From positions 248,001 to 312,000 of the forward strand of contig CAVRGR010000003.1 of the NCBI GenBank assembly GCA_963720775.1: 64,000 nt of DNA, given 5' to 3'. A model generated the notes under the pieces. The model made no database searches. It worked only from the letters and a program-made list of their open reading frames with translations, and was not told the origin of the DNA. Numbering within the stretch: position 1 is the first letter of the stretch; every line of letters begins with the position of its first letter. The DNA comes from JAENVT01 sp963720775 (lineage in GTDB: Bacteria; Actinomycetota; Acidimicrobiia; Acidimicrobiales; Ilumatobacteraceae). This document shows, in pieces, positions 8,770-17,708 of this stretch. The position numbers were made by a program, and so were the translations under genes.

Positions 8770-9022
8770 CCTGCCGCATCGCGCTCAGCCGGATCGTCGT
8801 CAATTGGCGTCTGCAACTGGGGATCCGGGGGCCAGAGATGAAGGTTGTCCGCAGACGACCGGTGAACTCGGCGCCCAGATCGCTCTCCCGGCTCGGTGCG
8901 TTCTCATCGGTCGCCGCCGCGATCGACTTGCATGGGCGCGATTGCGGAAGTGCCACTTCCGTTTCCCCGCCCAATCGGGCTTGATGGGAGTGATTTCGGA
9001 ATCGGTGCTTCAACAATCGCGC
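8770..9022. other. intergenic stretch without an intact gene
   Basis: No convincing protein is seen here between the divergent ABC operon and the LLM remnant. It holds a hairpin at 8939-8977: CGGAAGT/ACTTCCG around GCC, with an outer CGATTG/CAATCG. The stretch could be decayed sequence left with the LLM fragment. Confidence 0.5.
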
Positions 9023-9133
9023 CCAAGGGAAGTTGGTGCGACGCATTTCGTGATGGACTTCGGCCCCCCGCTTCACGTGGAGCCGGCGCTGCGCTTCGCC
9101 GAGCAGGTCATCGCCCCGGTGAAGGCGTCCTGA
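9023..9133 (+). pseudogene. C-terminal remnant of an LLM-class oxidoreductase gene
   Basis: About 36 codons before the TGA at 9131-9133 read VGATHFVMDFGPPLHVEPAL and then RFAEQVIAPVKA, which closely matches the usual C-terminus of LLM/F420-dependent oxidoreductases. The frame upstream (ATG 8984) no longer resembles the family, and there is no room for the missing 250-300 residues. This is best read as the tail left by a deletion. The assignment rests on motif recognition only. A short free-standing gene is less likely. Confidence 0.55.
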
Positions 9134-9147
9134 GCCGGGAAGCCAGC

Positions 9148-9153
9148 TAGCGT
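9148..9153 (+). promoter_or_regulatory. -10 box of a leaderless promoter
   Basis: TAGCGT ends 7 bases before the GTG start of larE, and no ribosome-binding site is seen. Confidence 0.45.
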
Positions 9154-9160
9154 CGACAGC

Positions 9161-9988
9161 GTGTCCGAGGCTGCCATCGACGACAAGATCGACGCGTTGC
9201 GCACCGAGCTGCGTCGCCTCGGCCGGGTGATCGTCGCTTTCAGCGGCGGAGCCGACAGCGCGTTCCTTGCGGCGGTCGCTCACCAGGTTCTTGCTGCCGA
9301 CGCACACGCCGTCACGGCCGTTTCTCCATCGCTCGCAGGAGACGAGGAAGCCGACTGCAGAACGTTGGCCGAGGAATGGGGCCTGCAGTGGACACCGGTG
9401 GTCACGCACGAGATGGAGCGCGCCGCCTACCGGGTCAACGACACTGATCGGTGCTTCCACTGCAAGGCCGAGCTCATGGATGTGGTCGCGCCGATCGCCG
9501 CGGCCACCGGTGCCACGGTGGTGCTCGGAGTCAATCTCGACGATCTCGGCGACCATCGGCCGGGTCAGCGTGCCGCCGATCAGCGTGGCGCGGTGTTCCC
9601 TCTGGTCACCGCTGGGTTCACGAAAGCCGACGTGCGCGCTGCGTCGCAGTTGCTCGGCCTGCGCACGTGGAACAAGCCCGCCGCGGCCTGCCTGGCCAGT
9701 CGGGTTCCGTACGGAACGGAGGTCACCGTGGCGCTGCTCAGTCAGGTCGAGCGTGCCGAGGCCGCGCTCAAGCGTCTCGGCTTCGCGGAGCTGCGCGTTC
9801 GTCACTACGGCGACACAGCCCGGATCGAGGTTCCGATCGATCGGTTGCCCGACGTCATCGCCTGCCGGGACGATGTAGTCGCGGCCACGAAAGCGGCCGG
9901 CTACCTCTACGTCACCATCGATCTCGAAGGGTTGCGATCCGGCAATCTCAATCAGACATCGGCGCGCCCACAGGGATCGACGCCATGA
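9161..9988 (+). CDS. larE: ATP-dependent sacrificial sulfur transferase LarE
   Basis: LarE adenylates the carboxylates of a pyridinium precursor and donates sulfur from its own cysteine during synthesis of the nickel-pincer cofactor of lactate racemase-type enzymes. The PP-loop SGGADS is at residues 28-33. The second block is DRCFHCKAEL (Cys98, Cys101), and WNKPAAACLASRVPYG carries Cys177, which corresponds to the sacrificial cysteine of the Lactobacillus enzyme. Length, 275 residues, is normal. No larA, larB or larC is in the window, so the target enzyme is elsewhere or the protein has another sulfur-transfer role. The start is GTG 9161. Its stop overlaps the next ATG (ATGA). Confidence 0.85.
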   Translation: MSEAAIDDKIDALRTELRRLGRVIVAFSGGADSAFLAAVAHQVLAADAHAVTAVSPSLAGDEEADCRTLAEEWGLQWTPVVTHEMERAAYRVNDTDRCFHCKAELMDVVAPIAAATGATVVLGVNLDDLGDHRPGQRAADQRGAVFPLVTAGFTKADVRAASQLLGLRTWNKPAAACLASRVPYGTEVTVALLSQVERAEAALKRLGFAELRVRHYGDTARIEVPIDRLPDVIACRDDVVAATKAAGYLYVTIDLEGLRSGNLNQTSARPQGSTP

Positions 9989-11040
9989 AGTTGTCGATGA
10001 TGATCGACTACTCAGGCGGCTTCAAGGAGGCCGTCTCGCGCATCGCCGACCTCGAGAAGGCCGGCCTCGACCAAGTGTGGGTCGCCGAGGCGTACAGCTT
10101 CGACGCGATCAGCCAAGTCGGCTATCTGGCGGCCAAGACCGAGCGCATCGAGATCGGCACGGGCATTCTCAACGTCTACTCACGCACAGCGGCCCTCGTG
10201 GCCATGACCGCCGCGGGCTGCGACTTCGTCAGCGACGGCCGGTTCATTCTCGGGCTCGGGGCCAGCGGTCCGCAGGTCATCGAAGGCTTCCACGGCGTGC
10301 GCTACGACAAGCCCATGCAGCGGATCAAGGAGTACATCGAGGCGTGTCGGATGATCTGGAAGCGAGAAGAGAAGTTCGACTTCCAGGGCCAGACCTTCCA
10401 AGCCCCACTCCCACCCGGCGAGGGGACGGGGCTCGGCAAGCCGCTGAAGCTCATCAACCATCCGGTCCGCAGCGACATCCCGATCTGGTGGGCGAGCCTC
10501 AAAGGTCTGAGCGTCACGGCCACGGCCGAGATCGCCGACGGTTGGTTGCCGATCATGTTCATCCCCGACAAGTACCAGCAGGTGTGGGGCGACCAGTTGA
10601 AGGCAGGATTGGCCAAGCGCGACCCCTCGCGCCCGCGGCTCGACATCGGCGCCGGTGGAATGCTGGCGATCGGCGACGATCTCGTCGGCGACAAACAGAC
10701 GGCGATCCTCGACCTCGCCAGGCCGATGACGGCCCTGTACGTCGGAGGCATGGGCGCCCGCGGCAAGAACTTCTACAACGACATCTGCCGCGCCTACGGC
10801 TACGAGCAGGAAGCCGTCGACATCCAAGACCTCTACCTGGATGGCAAGAAGGGCGAGGCCGCGGCACGCGTGCCCGGCGAGTGGCTGGCGCTGTCGAACC
10901 TGGTCGGCCCGGCGAGCTACATCAAAGAGCGTGTCGGTGCCTTCAAAGAGGCCGGGGTCACCGTGCTATCGGTCAATCCCATCGGACCCGACGCGGTGCG
11001 CCAGGTCGAGACGTTGCGGGCGATCGTCGACGACGCCTGA
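9985..11040 (+). CDS. LLM-class F420-dependent oxidoreductase
   Basis: This 351-residue protein has the luciferase-like TIM barrel: MKLSMMIDYSGGFKEAV, LDQVWVAEAYSFDAISQVGYLAA, RIEIGTGILNVYSRTAALVAM and GRFILGLGASGPQVIEGFHG. The last block is the hallmark of F420-dependent family members. It ends with ERVGAFKEAGVTVLSVNP. The ATG at 9985 overlaps the larE stop (ATGA), so the two are translationally coupled; whether they share a pathway is unknown. It is cytosolic and probably uses reduced or oxidised F420. The substrate is not predictable, though this subgroup is common near fatty-acid and acyl-CoA genes in Acidimicrobiia and mycobacteria. Confidence 0.88.
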   Translation: MKLSMMIDYSGGFKEAVSRIADLEKAGLDQVWVAEAYSFDAISQVGYLAAKTERIEIGTGILNVYSRTAALVAMTAAGCDFVSDGRFILGLGASGPQVIEGFHGVRYDKPMQRIKEYIEACRMIWKREEKFDFQGQTFQAPLPPGEGTGLGKPLKLINHPVRSDIPIWWASLKGLSVTATAEIADGWLPIMFIPDKYQQVWGDQLKAGLAKRDPSRPRLDIGAGGMLAIGDDLVGDKQTAILDLARPMTALYVGGMGARGKNFYNDICRAYGYEQEAVDIQDLYLDGKKGEAAARVPGEWLALSNLVGPASYIKERVGAFKEAGVTVLSVNPIGPDAVRQVETLRAIVDDA

Positions 11041-11047
11041 ATGCCGA

Positions 11048-11053
11048 TACCGT
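11048..11053 (+). promoter_or_regulatory. -10 box of a leaderless promoter
   Basis: TACCGT ends 7 bases before the ATG at 11061 of the serine hydrolase gene. Confidence 0.4.
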
Positions 11054-11060
11054 CACATGT

Positions 11061-12236
11061 ATGACGACAAGCGACATCGCCGGGTTCGTCGAGCCCGGCT
11101 GGGAACCCGTCAAATCGGCATTCGAGAAGAACTTCGAGCTCGGTGAAGAGGTCGGCGCGTCAGCCGCGGTCTACCACCGTGGCCACAAGGTCGTCGACAT
11201 CTGGGGTGGCACGTTCGATCAGTCGAGCGAGCGACCGTACGACGATTCGACGTTGCAGCTCATGTTCAGCACCACGAAGGGCATCACCGCCATTGCTGTT
11301 GCCATGTGCGTACAGCGCGGTCTGCTCGACTACGACGAGAAGGTCGCCACGTACTGGCCCGAGTTCGCGGCGTACGGAAAAGGTGAGGCCACGGTTGCTC
11401 AGCTGCTCAGCCATCAATGCGGGCTCATCTGCCCCGACGGGCCGGTCACGCTTGCTGATGCGCTCGACTGGAAGACCATCACGGCGATGCTCGCCGCCAC
11501 CAAGCCCGACTGGCCGATCGGTTCGGGCCACGGCTACCACGCGCTGACCTACGGCTGGCTTGCCGGGGAGCTGATCCGTCGCACCGATGGTCGCTCGCCG
11601 GGAGAGTTCCTCGCCGACGAGATCGCCGCGCCCTTGGCGCTCGACTTGTGGATCGGCCTGCCCGAGCCGCTCGAATCGCGTGTGTCGCCGATCGTCGGCA
11701 GGCTGACCGACGACCAGCTCGATCCAGCTGTGCGGGCAATGATCGAAATGTTCATCGGTCCTGAGACCCGAGCCGGACGGGCCCTGTTCCTCGGCGGGAT
11801 CTTCAAGGTCGACGACATCTTCAACTCGCGTGAAGTTCACGCCGCGGAGATCCCCGCCGCCAACGGCATCGGAACGGCTGCAGCGTTGGCCAGGCTCTAC
11901 GCGGCGACGATGGCACCGGTCGACGGCGTGCAACTGATCAGCGACGAGATCCGCGAGCGTGCTCGCATCACGGTCACGCCACGGGGCGAACCCGACTTGT
12001 GCCTCGTCATGCCGACCACGTTCGGCATGGGGTTCATGACTCACGGATCGTTCACGCCCTACGCCGGGCCCGGCAGCTACGGACACTCGGGGGCGGGCGG
12101 GTCGAACGCGTTCGCCCAACCAGAGCGTCAACTGGCGGTCGGTTATGTGATGAACAAGATGGCCGCGAACCTCGCTGCCGACGCCCGCGCCCAGCGGATC
12201 ACCGACGCGGCTGCGAAGGTCGTCGACTCGCTCTGA
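11061..12236 (+). CDS. beta-lactamase-fold serine hydrolase (family VIII esterase-like)
   Basis: The 391-residue product belongs to the class C beta-lactamase/DD-peptidase fold group usually annotated as family VIII esterases. The nucleophile motif S-T-T-K is at residues 70-73 (FSTTKGITA). A GYHALTYGWLAGELIRR block carries the probable catalytic tyrosine, and HSGAGGSNAFAQP near the C-terminus replaces the KTG box. There is no signal peptide, so it is probably a cytosolic esterase or lipid hydrolase and not a resistance enzyme. The start is supported by TACCGT seven bases upstream and the 20-base gap after the LLM gene. Confidence 0.85.
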   Translation: MTTSDIAGFVEPGWEPVKSAFEKNFELGEEVGASAAVYHRGHKVVDIWGGTFDQSSERPYDDSTLQLMFSTTKGITAIAVAMCVQRGLLDYDEKVATYWPEFAAYGKGEATVAQLLSHQCGLICPDGPVTLADALDWKTITAMLAATKPDWPIGSGHGYHALTYGWLAGELIRRTDGRSPGEFLADEIAAPLALDLWIGLPEPLESRVSPIVGRLTDDQLDPAVRAMIEMFIGPETRAGRALFLGGIFKVDDIFNSREVHAAEIPAANGIGTAAALARLYAATMAPVDGVQLISDEIRERARITVTPRGEPDLCLVMPTTFGMGFMTHGSFTPYAGPGSYGHSGAGGSNAFAQPERQLAVGYVMNKMAANLAADARAQRITDAAAKVVDSL

Positions 12237-12242
12237 GTGCCG

Positions 12243-13211
12243 CTACAGCGGCCCGCGCAGCCACCAGAGACCGACTGCCCAGGCGATCATCAGCAGCACC
12301 ACTGCGGCCAGGACGTATCGCCACGTGAGCTCGTGAATGGTGGTCACCGCTTCGCCACTCGTCTGCTGCAGGTGGGCGCGTATGTCGGCATAGGCCTTGG
12401 CGAGATCATCGGCCGACGGCGCGGCGTAGGCCTTGCCGCCCGTGGCATCCGCGGCACCTTGCAACTCGTCGAGCTTCACCGGAACCGGGTCGACTTCACC
12501 AGTATCAGGGTTGTCGATGGTGCCGTGATCGGTGCCGAAGGCGATGGTGTACACAGGCACCTTGGCATCGGCAGCGATCTGGGCGCCGGCGGCGGTCGGT
12601 ATCCCCCGCGTCGTTTCACCATCGGAGAGCACGACCAGCGTGCCGGGGGAGTCTTTCGTTGTTCGGTCGGTCTGCAGGATGCGCACACCGTTGGCGATCG
12701 CATCGCCGATGGCGGTGCCTTCGCCCAGTTGCAGCGCGTCGATTGCAGCGGTCAGACGTCCTCGGTCGAGCGTCGGTTCGACGGCAACATCGACCGTTCC
12801 GCTGAACGAGATCAACCCCACCTCCACATCGGCATCGACCGCGTCGACGAAATCGGCTCCCGCCCGCTTCGCCGCATCGAGCCGATCGGGAGTTACGTCG
12901 TTGGCTCCCATCGACAGCGACACGTCGAACAGCAACATGATCTTGCCTGCCGCGTGGGAACGTGTGACGGAACGCTCGACCGGTTGGGCCACACCGAACA
13001 CGCCGACCGTGAGGGCTGCCAGCTGAACGCCTGCCACCGCGTGCCGCCGCCAGCCCGGCCGTCGCGGGGCGATCTGATCGAGCATCTCGATCTGGGTGAA
13101 CCGGACGGTGTGCGTCGTCCGGCGCTGCTGGGCGATCAGGTAGGCCACCACCAGAGCGGCCACAACGACCAGCAGCCACAGCCGGGCGGGCGCGAGGAAG
13201 TCCCAACTCAT
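12243..13211 (-). CDS. VWA-domain membrane protein (BatA-like)
   Basis: The protein (322 residues) has an N-terminal membrane helix (about 11-26), a second helix near 60-76, a von Willebrand factor A domain and a C-terminal helix (about 298-316). The MIDAS metal site starts with DVSLS at residues 96-100, followed by VVLSDGETT. It is the last gene of a MoxR-DUF58-VWA operon, a conserved set in which the MoxR ATPase is thought to act as a chaperone on VWA targets and which has been linked to stress or aerotolerance. The start ATG overlaps the DUF58 stop (ATGA). Confidence 0.85.
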   Translation of the reverse strand: MSWDFLAPARLWLLVVVAALVVAYLIAQQRRTTHTVRFTQIEMLDQIAPRRPGWRRHAVAGVQLAALTVGVFGVAQPVERSVTRSHAAGKIMLLFDVSLSMGANDVTPDRLDAAKRAGADFVDAVDADVEVGLISFSGTVDVAVEPTLDRGRLTAAIDALQLGEGTAIGDAIANGVRILQTDRTTKDSPGTLVVLSDGETTRGIPTAAGAQIAADAKVPVYTIAFGTDHGTIDNPDTGEVDPVPVKLDELQGAADATGGKAYAAPSADDLAKAYADIRAHLQQTSGEAVTTIHELTWRYVLAAVVLLMIAWAVGLWWLRGPL

Positions 13212-14137
13212 CGATGGACCATGGCCGGGCGCAAGCGACGGCGGCGCACGTGTGCGGCGATGTCGGAGAGCCAGTCGCCGGCGGTCGAGAGCTCCAGCCA
13301 GTCGCCTCCGGAGGCGCGGACGTTCTGTTCTCGCTGCTGACGTAGCGCGGCGGCGCGTTCGGCGAAGCGGTGTTGGACGGCATGGGTGACCATCACCTCG
13401 CGCGTCGCTCCGGTCGACGGATCGGCGAACGTCACCAGGCCGATCGGTGGAACGTCGAATTCGCGTGGATCTCCGATGCCGATGGCGAGGAGGTCGTGGC
13501 GCATTGCCAGGGCCGACATCGGAGATGACCAATCCGCTCCGGCGAAGTCGGAGATGACGCAGACGAAGCCGCGACGCTTGCTCAACGCACCCACCCTCCG
13601 CATGGCTTCGGACAGATCACCGTGACCGAGCCCTTCGGTGTCAGGCGAGTCGGCGACTGCCTGCAGGATGGCCCGAACGTTGTCGCGACCCAGGCGCGGT
13701 GGCGTGATGCGCAAGTGCGGTCCGGCCACCAGCACGGCTCCGAGCCGGTTCTGATTGCGAGCGGTGAGAAAGCCGACAGTTGCAGCCGCAGCCAGAGCGA
13801 TCTGCGCTTTGGTGCTTCGTTGTGTGCCGAAGTGCATCGCCGCGGAGACGTCGACCACCATCCACGCTTCCAGGTCGTGATCGGCGATCTGGTCGCGCAC
13901 GTGAAGTTCGCGGGTACGCGCTGTCACGTTCCAATCGATCCGACGCACGTCGTCGCCGGGTTGGTACGCGCGCGATTCGCCCGGCTCGCTCCCGTGTCCG
14001 GGGGTGATGCCCTGGTGCTGGCCGTGCAACTGGCCATCGAGCCGCCGGTTGATCGTGAACTCGAGGGATCTCAGCAGCTCGGTGATCGATGCAGGCGTCG
14101 GCCCGCTCGGCCACTCGATCGTCGAGCTCGCCGGCAT
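13208..14137 (-). CDS. DUF58 domain protein
   Basis: This 309-residue soluble protein contains the DUF58 signature GESRAYQPGDDVRRIDWNVTART, followed by a VWA-like half with MVVDVSAAMHFG. It is the middle gene of the MoxR-DUF58-VWA operon: its ATG lies 2 bases after the MoxR stop and its own stop overlaps the VWA start. A much longer in-frame reading continues upstream into the MoxR gene but has no family sequence, so ATG 14137 was chosen. The molecular role of DUF58 proteins is not established. Confidence 0.87.
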   Translation of the reverse strand: MPASSTIEWPSGPTPASITELLRSLEFTINRRLDGQLHGQHQGITPGHGSEPGESRAYQPGDDVRRIDWNVTARTRELHVRDQIADHDLEAWMVVDVSAAMHFGTQRSTKAQIALAAAATVGFLTARNQNRLGAVLVAGPHLRITPPRLGRDNVRAILQAVADSPDTEGLGHGDLSEAMRRVGALSKRRGFVCVISDFAGADWSSPMSALAMRHDLLAIGIGDPREFDVPPIGLVTFADPSTGATREVMVTHAVQHRFAERAAALRQQREQNVRASGGDWLELSTAGDWLSDIAAHVRRRRLRPAMVHR

Positions 14138-14139
14138 CG

Positions 14140-15207
14140 TCAGCTCTGCGGAACAGCGGTGTTCGGCATGCTCGTGCTCGGCAGGCCCGAAGTCGGTGCG
14201 GAGTTGTTCGGCTTGGGCGACACCCACATCGTCGGCACCGAGCTGAGCACGCGGCTGAGCACGTGTTCGATGGAGATGTCGCGTGCCAACGCGTCGTAGG
14301 TGAGGATCAGCCGGTGGCGCAGCACCTCGGGTGCCAGGTCGAAGATCTCCTGTGGCGTTGCGTAGGTGCGACCGCGGAGCAGGGCCAGCGCCTTCGCGCC
14401 ACGGACAAGTGCCAGCGTGGCGCGCGGGCTGGCGCCGAGTGCGATCACCGGCGCCAGGTCGGCCATGCCTGCCTGCGCGGGCGTGCGGGTTGCCTGCACG
14501 AGATCCACCGCGTATTGCTGCACGCTGCGATCGATGAACACCCCGGCTGCCCGGCGTTGCAGCTCGGCCAGGCCGTGGAGATCGATGACCTGCTCGGCGA
14601 CGGGCGGCGACACGCTCATCCGGTCGACGATGGTCATCTCCTCGTCCGCCGAAGGGTGTGTCATCGTGATCTTCATCATGAACCTGTCGCGCTGCGCCTC
14701 GGGCAAGTGGTACACGCCCTCGGACTCGATCGGGTTCTGGGTGGCGATGACGAAGAACGGCGTCGGAACGTCGTAGGTGTTGCCTCCGATCGTCACGTGC
14801 TGCTCGGCCATCACTTCCAGCAGCGCCGACTGCACCTTCGCCGGAGCCCTGTTGATCTCGTCGGCGAGCAGGAAGTTGACGAAGACGGGCCCGAGCTCCA
14901 CGTCGAACTTCTCGCTCGACGACCGAAAGATGCGCGTACCGATGATGTCGGACGGCAACAGGTCGGGCGTGAACTGCACTCGCCCGAACGTGCCGCCGAC
15001 CACCTTCGACAACGTCTCTGCGGCGAGCGTCTTCGCCAGCCCGGGGACGCTCTCGAGCAGACAGTGGCCTTGACTGAGCAGGCCGACGAGCATCCGCTCG
15101 ATCAACCGGCTCTGGCCGACGATGACCTTGCGCAACTCGAAGAAGACCCGCTCGACCACCAGTGCCGTGGCGTGGTCGTCTTGAGGCAGGTTGGTGGTGG
15201 CCGTCAT
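14140..15207 (-). CDS. MoxR-family AAA+ ATPase
   Basis: This AAA+ ATPase (355 residues) heads the MoxR-DUF58-VWA operon. Walker A is the variant ESVPGLAKT near residues 52-60, Walker B is FLLADEINRAP (D116, E117), the sensor block is ATQNPIESEG, and the lid helix contains GASPRATLAL. MoxR proteins are thought to remodel or insert cofactors into VWA-domain partners. The ATG at 15207 is preceded by AAGGAGCGG, a good ribosome site. The C-terminal 25 residues are Ser/Pro/Asn-rich and unrelated to the family core. Confidence 0.9.
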   Translation of the reverse strand: MTATTNLPQDDHATALVVERVFFELRKVIVGQSRLIERMLVGLLSQGHCLLESVPGLAKTLAAETLSKVVGGTFGRVQFTPDLLPSDIIGTRIFRSSSEKFDVELGPVFVNFLLADEINRAPAKVQSALLEVMAEQHVTIGGNTYDVPTPFFVIATQNPIESEGVYHLPEAQRDRFMMKITMTHPSADEEMTIVDRMSVSPPVAEQVIDLHGLAELQRRAAGVFIDRSVQQYAVDLVQATRTPAQAGMADLAPVIALGASPRATLALVRGAKALALLRGRTYATPQEIFDLAPEVLRHRLILTYDALARDISIEHVLSRVLSSVPTMWVSPKPNNSAPTSGLPSTSMPNTAVPQS

Positions 15208-15269
15208 CGGGGTTCCGCTCCTTCGGGCGGAACGGTAGCAACGCGATCCGCCAAGGTGGGCGCGCCCGG

Positions 15270-16679
15270 TCAGCGTGTTGCGTGCGCGTTCATCACGATC
15301 GCCACACAGCGGGTGACGCGACGCGCCGTCGGAACGTGCAGGTACTCGTTCGGTCCGTGAGCGTTCGCGCCCGGGCCGAGCACGCCGGTGATGACGAACT
15401 GCGCGTCGGGGAACATCTCGCCGAGCATGCCCATGAACGGGATCGAGCCTCCCTCGCCGAAGGCACGCGACGGGTTGCCGAAGCTGCCCAGCGAGGCCTC
15501 GTCGAGCGCGTCCTGCAGCCAGTCGGCGAACGCCGGCGCGTTCCAACCGGGCCCCGCATGACCGTGTTCGAACGTGACATGCGCCCCGTACGGCGGATCG
15601 GAGACGAGCGCCGACTCGATCGCCGCAAGCGCGGCATCGTGGTCGCAAGTCGGAGGCAGGCGCACGCTGAGGTGCAGCGCGGTGTGTGGTCGCAGCACGT
15701 TGCCCGCCGACTCGACCGGCGGAATGCCGTCGACGCCGGTCACGCTGAGCGCCGGGTACCACGTGCGAGCCAGCAACTGCTCGGCCGGATCGGCGACCAT
15801 TGGTTCGGCCCCGGCGACGAATGGGAAGTGACCGCCGATCGGGAACTGCGCGGCGGTATCGGCGGCCTGTTGCCGGCGATCGGCCGGGATCTCGACGTGC
15901 AGCGGCGACAGCAGGATCCTTCCGTCGAAGCTGTCCTCGATCCGGTCGAGAAGTTCACGGCAGATGCGGAACGACGATGGCACCACACCGCTCGCTTCTC
16001 CGGAGTGGACGCCTTCGGTGAGGATCTGCACTCGCAGCGTTCCGGCAGCCAGTCCGCGCAACGACGTGGTGACCCAGAGGCGTTCCAGATCGAGGCAGCC
16101 GGAGTCGAGGCAGATCACCAGGCTTGGCGTGCCGATCTGAGCGGCGAGCGCCTGCAGGTACGCCGGGAGGTCGGGACTGCCGCTCTCCTCGCTCGCTTCG
16201 ATCAGCACCACACAACGCGTGTGGCTCATCCCGTTCGCCTGGGCGGCCTCGATGGCCAGCAGCGAAGCGAACGCCGCGTAACCGTCGTCGGCGCCGCCGC
16301 GCCCGTAGAGCCGGTCACCTTCGAGGACCGGCTTCCACGGCCCCAGATCATCACGCCATCCGGTCATCTCCGGTTGCTTGTCGAGGTGGCCGTAGAGCAG
16401 CACGGTGTCGTCAGCCGAACCACTCCCGAACGCGGGGATCTCCATGAGGATCACCGGTGTGCGCCCCGGCAACTCGTGGACCTCGATCGTGAGGCCGGCG
16501 ATGGCGCGCTCGGCGCACCAGGCGCGGACGAGCTCTACCGCTCGATCCATGTGGCCGTGCTCGCGCCACTGTGGGTCGTACAGCACGGACACGTTGGGGA
16601 TGGCGATGTAGTCGTGCAGCACGGGCACGATGTCGTCGGTCCACACTCTGTCGACGTGGGAGGTGAGCATGTCGGTCAT
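15270..16679 (-). CDS. M20-family dipeptidase/metallopeptidase
   Basis: This is a 469-residue zinc peptidase of the M20 family, CNDP-like dipeptidase branch. Visible metal ligands are H98 in LLYGHLDKQP with catalytic D100, D131 in LYGRGGADDGY, E164/E165 in EASEESGS, D192 in ICLDSG and the final histidine in GANAHGPNEYLH. The dimerisation insert lies between about 205 and 330. The ATG at 16679 overlaps the stop of the nitronate monooxygenase gene (ATGA). It is probably cytosolic and cleaves dipeptides or similar amides; the true substrate is not known. Confidence 0.88.
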   Translation of the reverse strand: MTDMLTSHVDRVWTDDIVPVLHDYIAIPNVSVLYDPQWREHGHMDRAVELVRAWCAERAIAGLTIEVHELPGRTPVILMEIPAFGSGSADDTVLLYGHLDKQPEMTGWRDDLGPWKPVLEGDRLYGRGGADDGYAAFASLLAIEAAQANGMSHTRCVVLIEASEESGSPDLPAYLQALAAQIGTPSLVICLDSGCLDLERLWVTTSLRGLAAGTLRVQILTEGVHSGEASGVVPSSFRICRELLDRIEDSFDGRILLSPLHVEIPADRRQQAADTAAQFPIGGHFPFVAGAEPMVADPAEQLLARTWYPALSVTGVDGIPPVESAGNVLRPHTALHLSVRLPPTCDHDAALAAIESALVSDPPYGAHVTFEHGHAGPGWNAPAFADWLQDALDEASLGSFGNPSRAFGEGGSIPFMGMLGEMFPDAQFVITGVLGPGANAHGPNEYLHVPTARRVTRCVAIVMNAHATR

Positions 16680-17650
16680 CGTCGTGCTCCCATCAGACGG
16701 TCGATGGCTCGTTCCGCTTCGGCCACCATCGCCTCGACCAACTCGGCCGCTGGGATCAGCGAGTCGATGGCGCCTACGCCTTGGCCGCACGGCATGAACT
16801 CCCTGGCGGAGTCGACCTCGGTCCCGTCGGGATGGCCGAGGTGATTGGCGCCGGCCTTCATCGAGGCGATGGCCTGCGCCGGGAACGCCTTCACCTCGTC
16901 CGGATGCGTGTCGTAGTAGTTGGTCCACTCGTTGCGCACGACGCGACAGGTCTTGCCGGTGTACGACCGGCTGACCACGGTGCCGTCCTCCGGTGTGACC
17001 AGCAGGGCTTCCTTGTATCCCTTCACAGCCCGCGCCTCGGGAGTGGCGATGAAGCGGGTGCCGATCCACACGCCGTCGGCGCCGAGCGCCAACGACGCGG
17101 CCAGGCCGCGACCATCGTAGAGGCCGCCGGCGGCAACGACCGGCACCTGGTCGCTGACAGCGTCGACCACCTGAGGCACGAGTGCGATCGTGGCGACGGT
17201 GCCGGTGTGACCCCCGGCCTCTGTGCCCTGGGCCACGACGAAATCGACTCCGCTGGCGACAGCGTTGAGGGCGTGGCGGACCTTGCCGCACATGCTGCCG
17301 ACGAGGATGCCGTGGGAGTGGAGCAGATCGATCGCCTCGCGCGGTACGCCAAGACCGGCAACGAAGATCCTCGCGCCGCCGTCGATCACCGTCTGGATGC
17401 CTTGCTCGACCTGACCGGGTAGGGCCGTCAACAGGTCGACGCCGAACGGCTTGCTCGTCAGCTCGCGCACCGCGGCGATCTCGACCGGCAACTCCTCGGC
17501 GGTCATCGTCGAGGCGCCGAGCGTGCCGATGCCTCCGGCCTCGCTGACGGCGGCGACCAGCCGGTGATAGCTGACGCCGCCCATCCCGGCGAGCATGATC
17601 GGATGTTCGATGTCGAGCAGATCGGTGAGCCGCGTGTGCATGCGCTGCAC
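16676..17650 (-). CDS. nitronate monooxygenase (2-nitropropane dioxygenase family)
   Basis: This FMN-dependent TIM-barrel enzyme (324 residues) is assigned by the opening PIMLAGMGGVSYHRLVAAVSEAGGIGTLG, VVAQGTEAGGHTG, which positions the catalytic histidine, and VVAAGGLYDGRGLAASLALGADGVWIGTRF for the phosphate of FMN. Family members oxidise alkyl nitronates; some actinobacterial members act on other substrates. The start is GTG 17650, with an ATG three codons in (17641) as an alternative. It leads the two-gene unit with the M20 peptidase. Two hairpin elements lie directly upstream, between this gene and the divergent AbiEi-like gene. Confidence 0.88.
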   Translation of the reverse strand: MQRMHTRLTDLLDIEHPIMLAGMGGVSYHRLVAAVSEAGGIGTLGASTMTAEELPVEIAAVRELTSKPFGVDLLTALPGQVEQGIQTVIDGGARIFVAGLGVPREAIDLLHSHGILVGSMCGKVRHALNAVASGVDFVVAQGTEAGGHTGTVATIALVPQVVDAVSDQVPVVAAGGLYDGRGLAASLALGADGVWIGTRFIATPEARAVKGYKEALLVTPEDGTVVSRSYTGKTCRVVRNEWTNYYDTHPDEVKAFPAQAIASMKAGANHLGHPDGTEVDSAREFMPCGQGVGAIDSLIPAAELVEAMVAEAERAIDRLMGARR

Positions 17651-17656
17651 CGTAGC

Positions 17657-17699
17657 GTGGAGTGTTTCGCGGTGCCCAGGTGATCACAAGACACTCCAC
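17657..17699. repeat. GTGGAGTGT hairpin element, copy 1 (first of doublet A)
   Basis: This 43-base element has perfect 9-base arms GTGGAGTGT and ACACTCCAC. It lies in the divergent promoter region between 17650 and 17830. Copy 2 starts exactly 52 bases later. Confidence 0.85.
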
Positions 17700-17708
17700 A
17701 CCTCTCCT

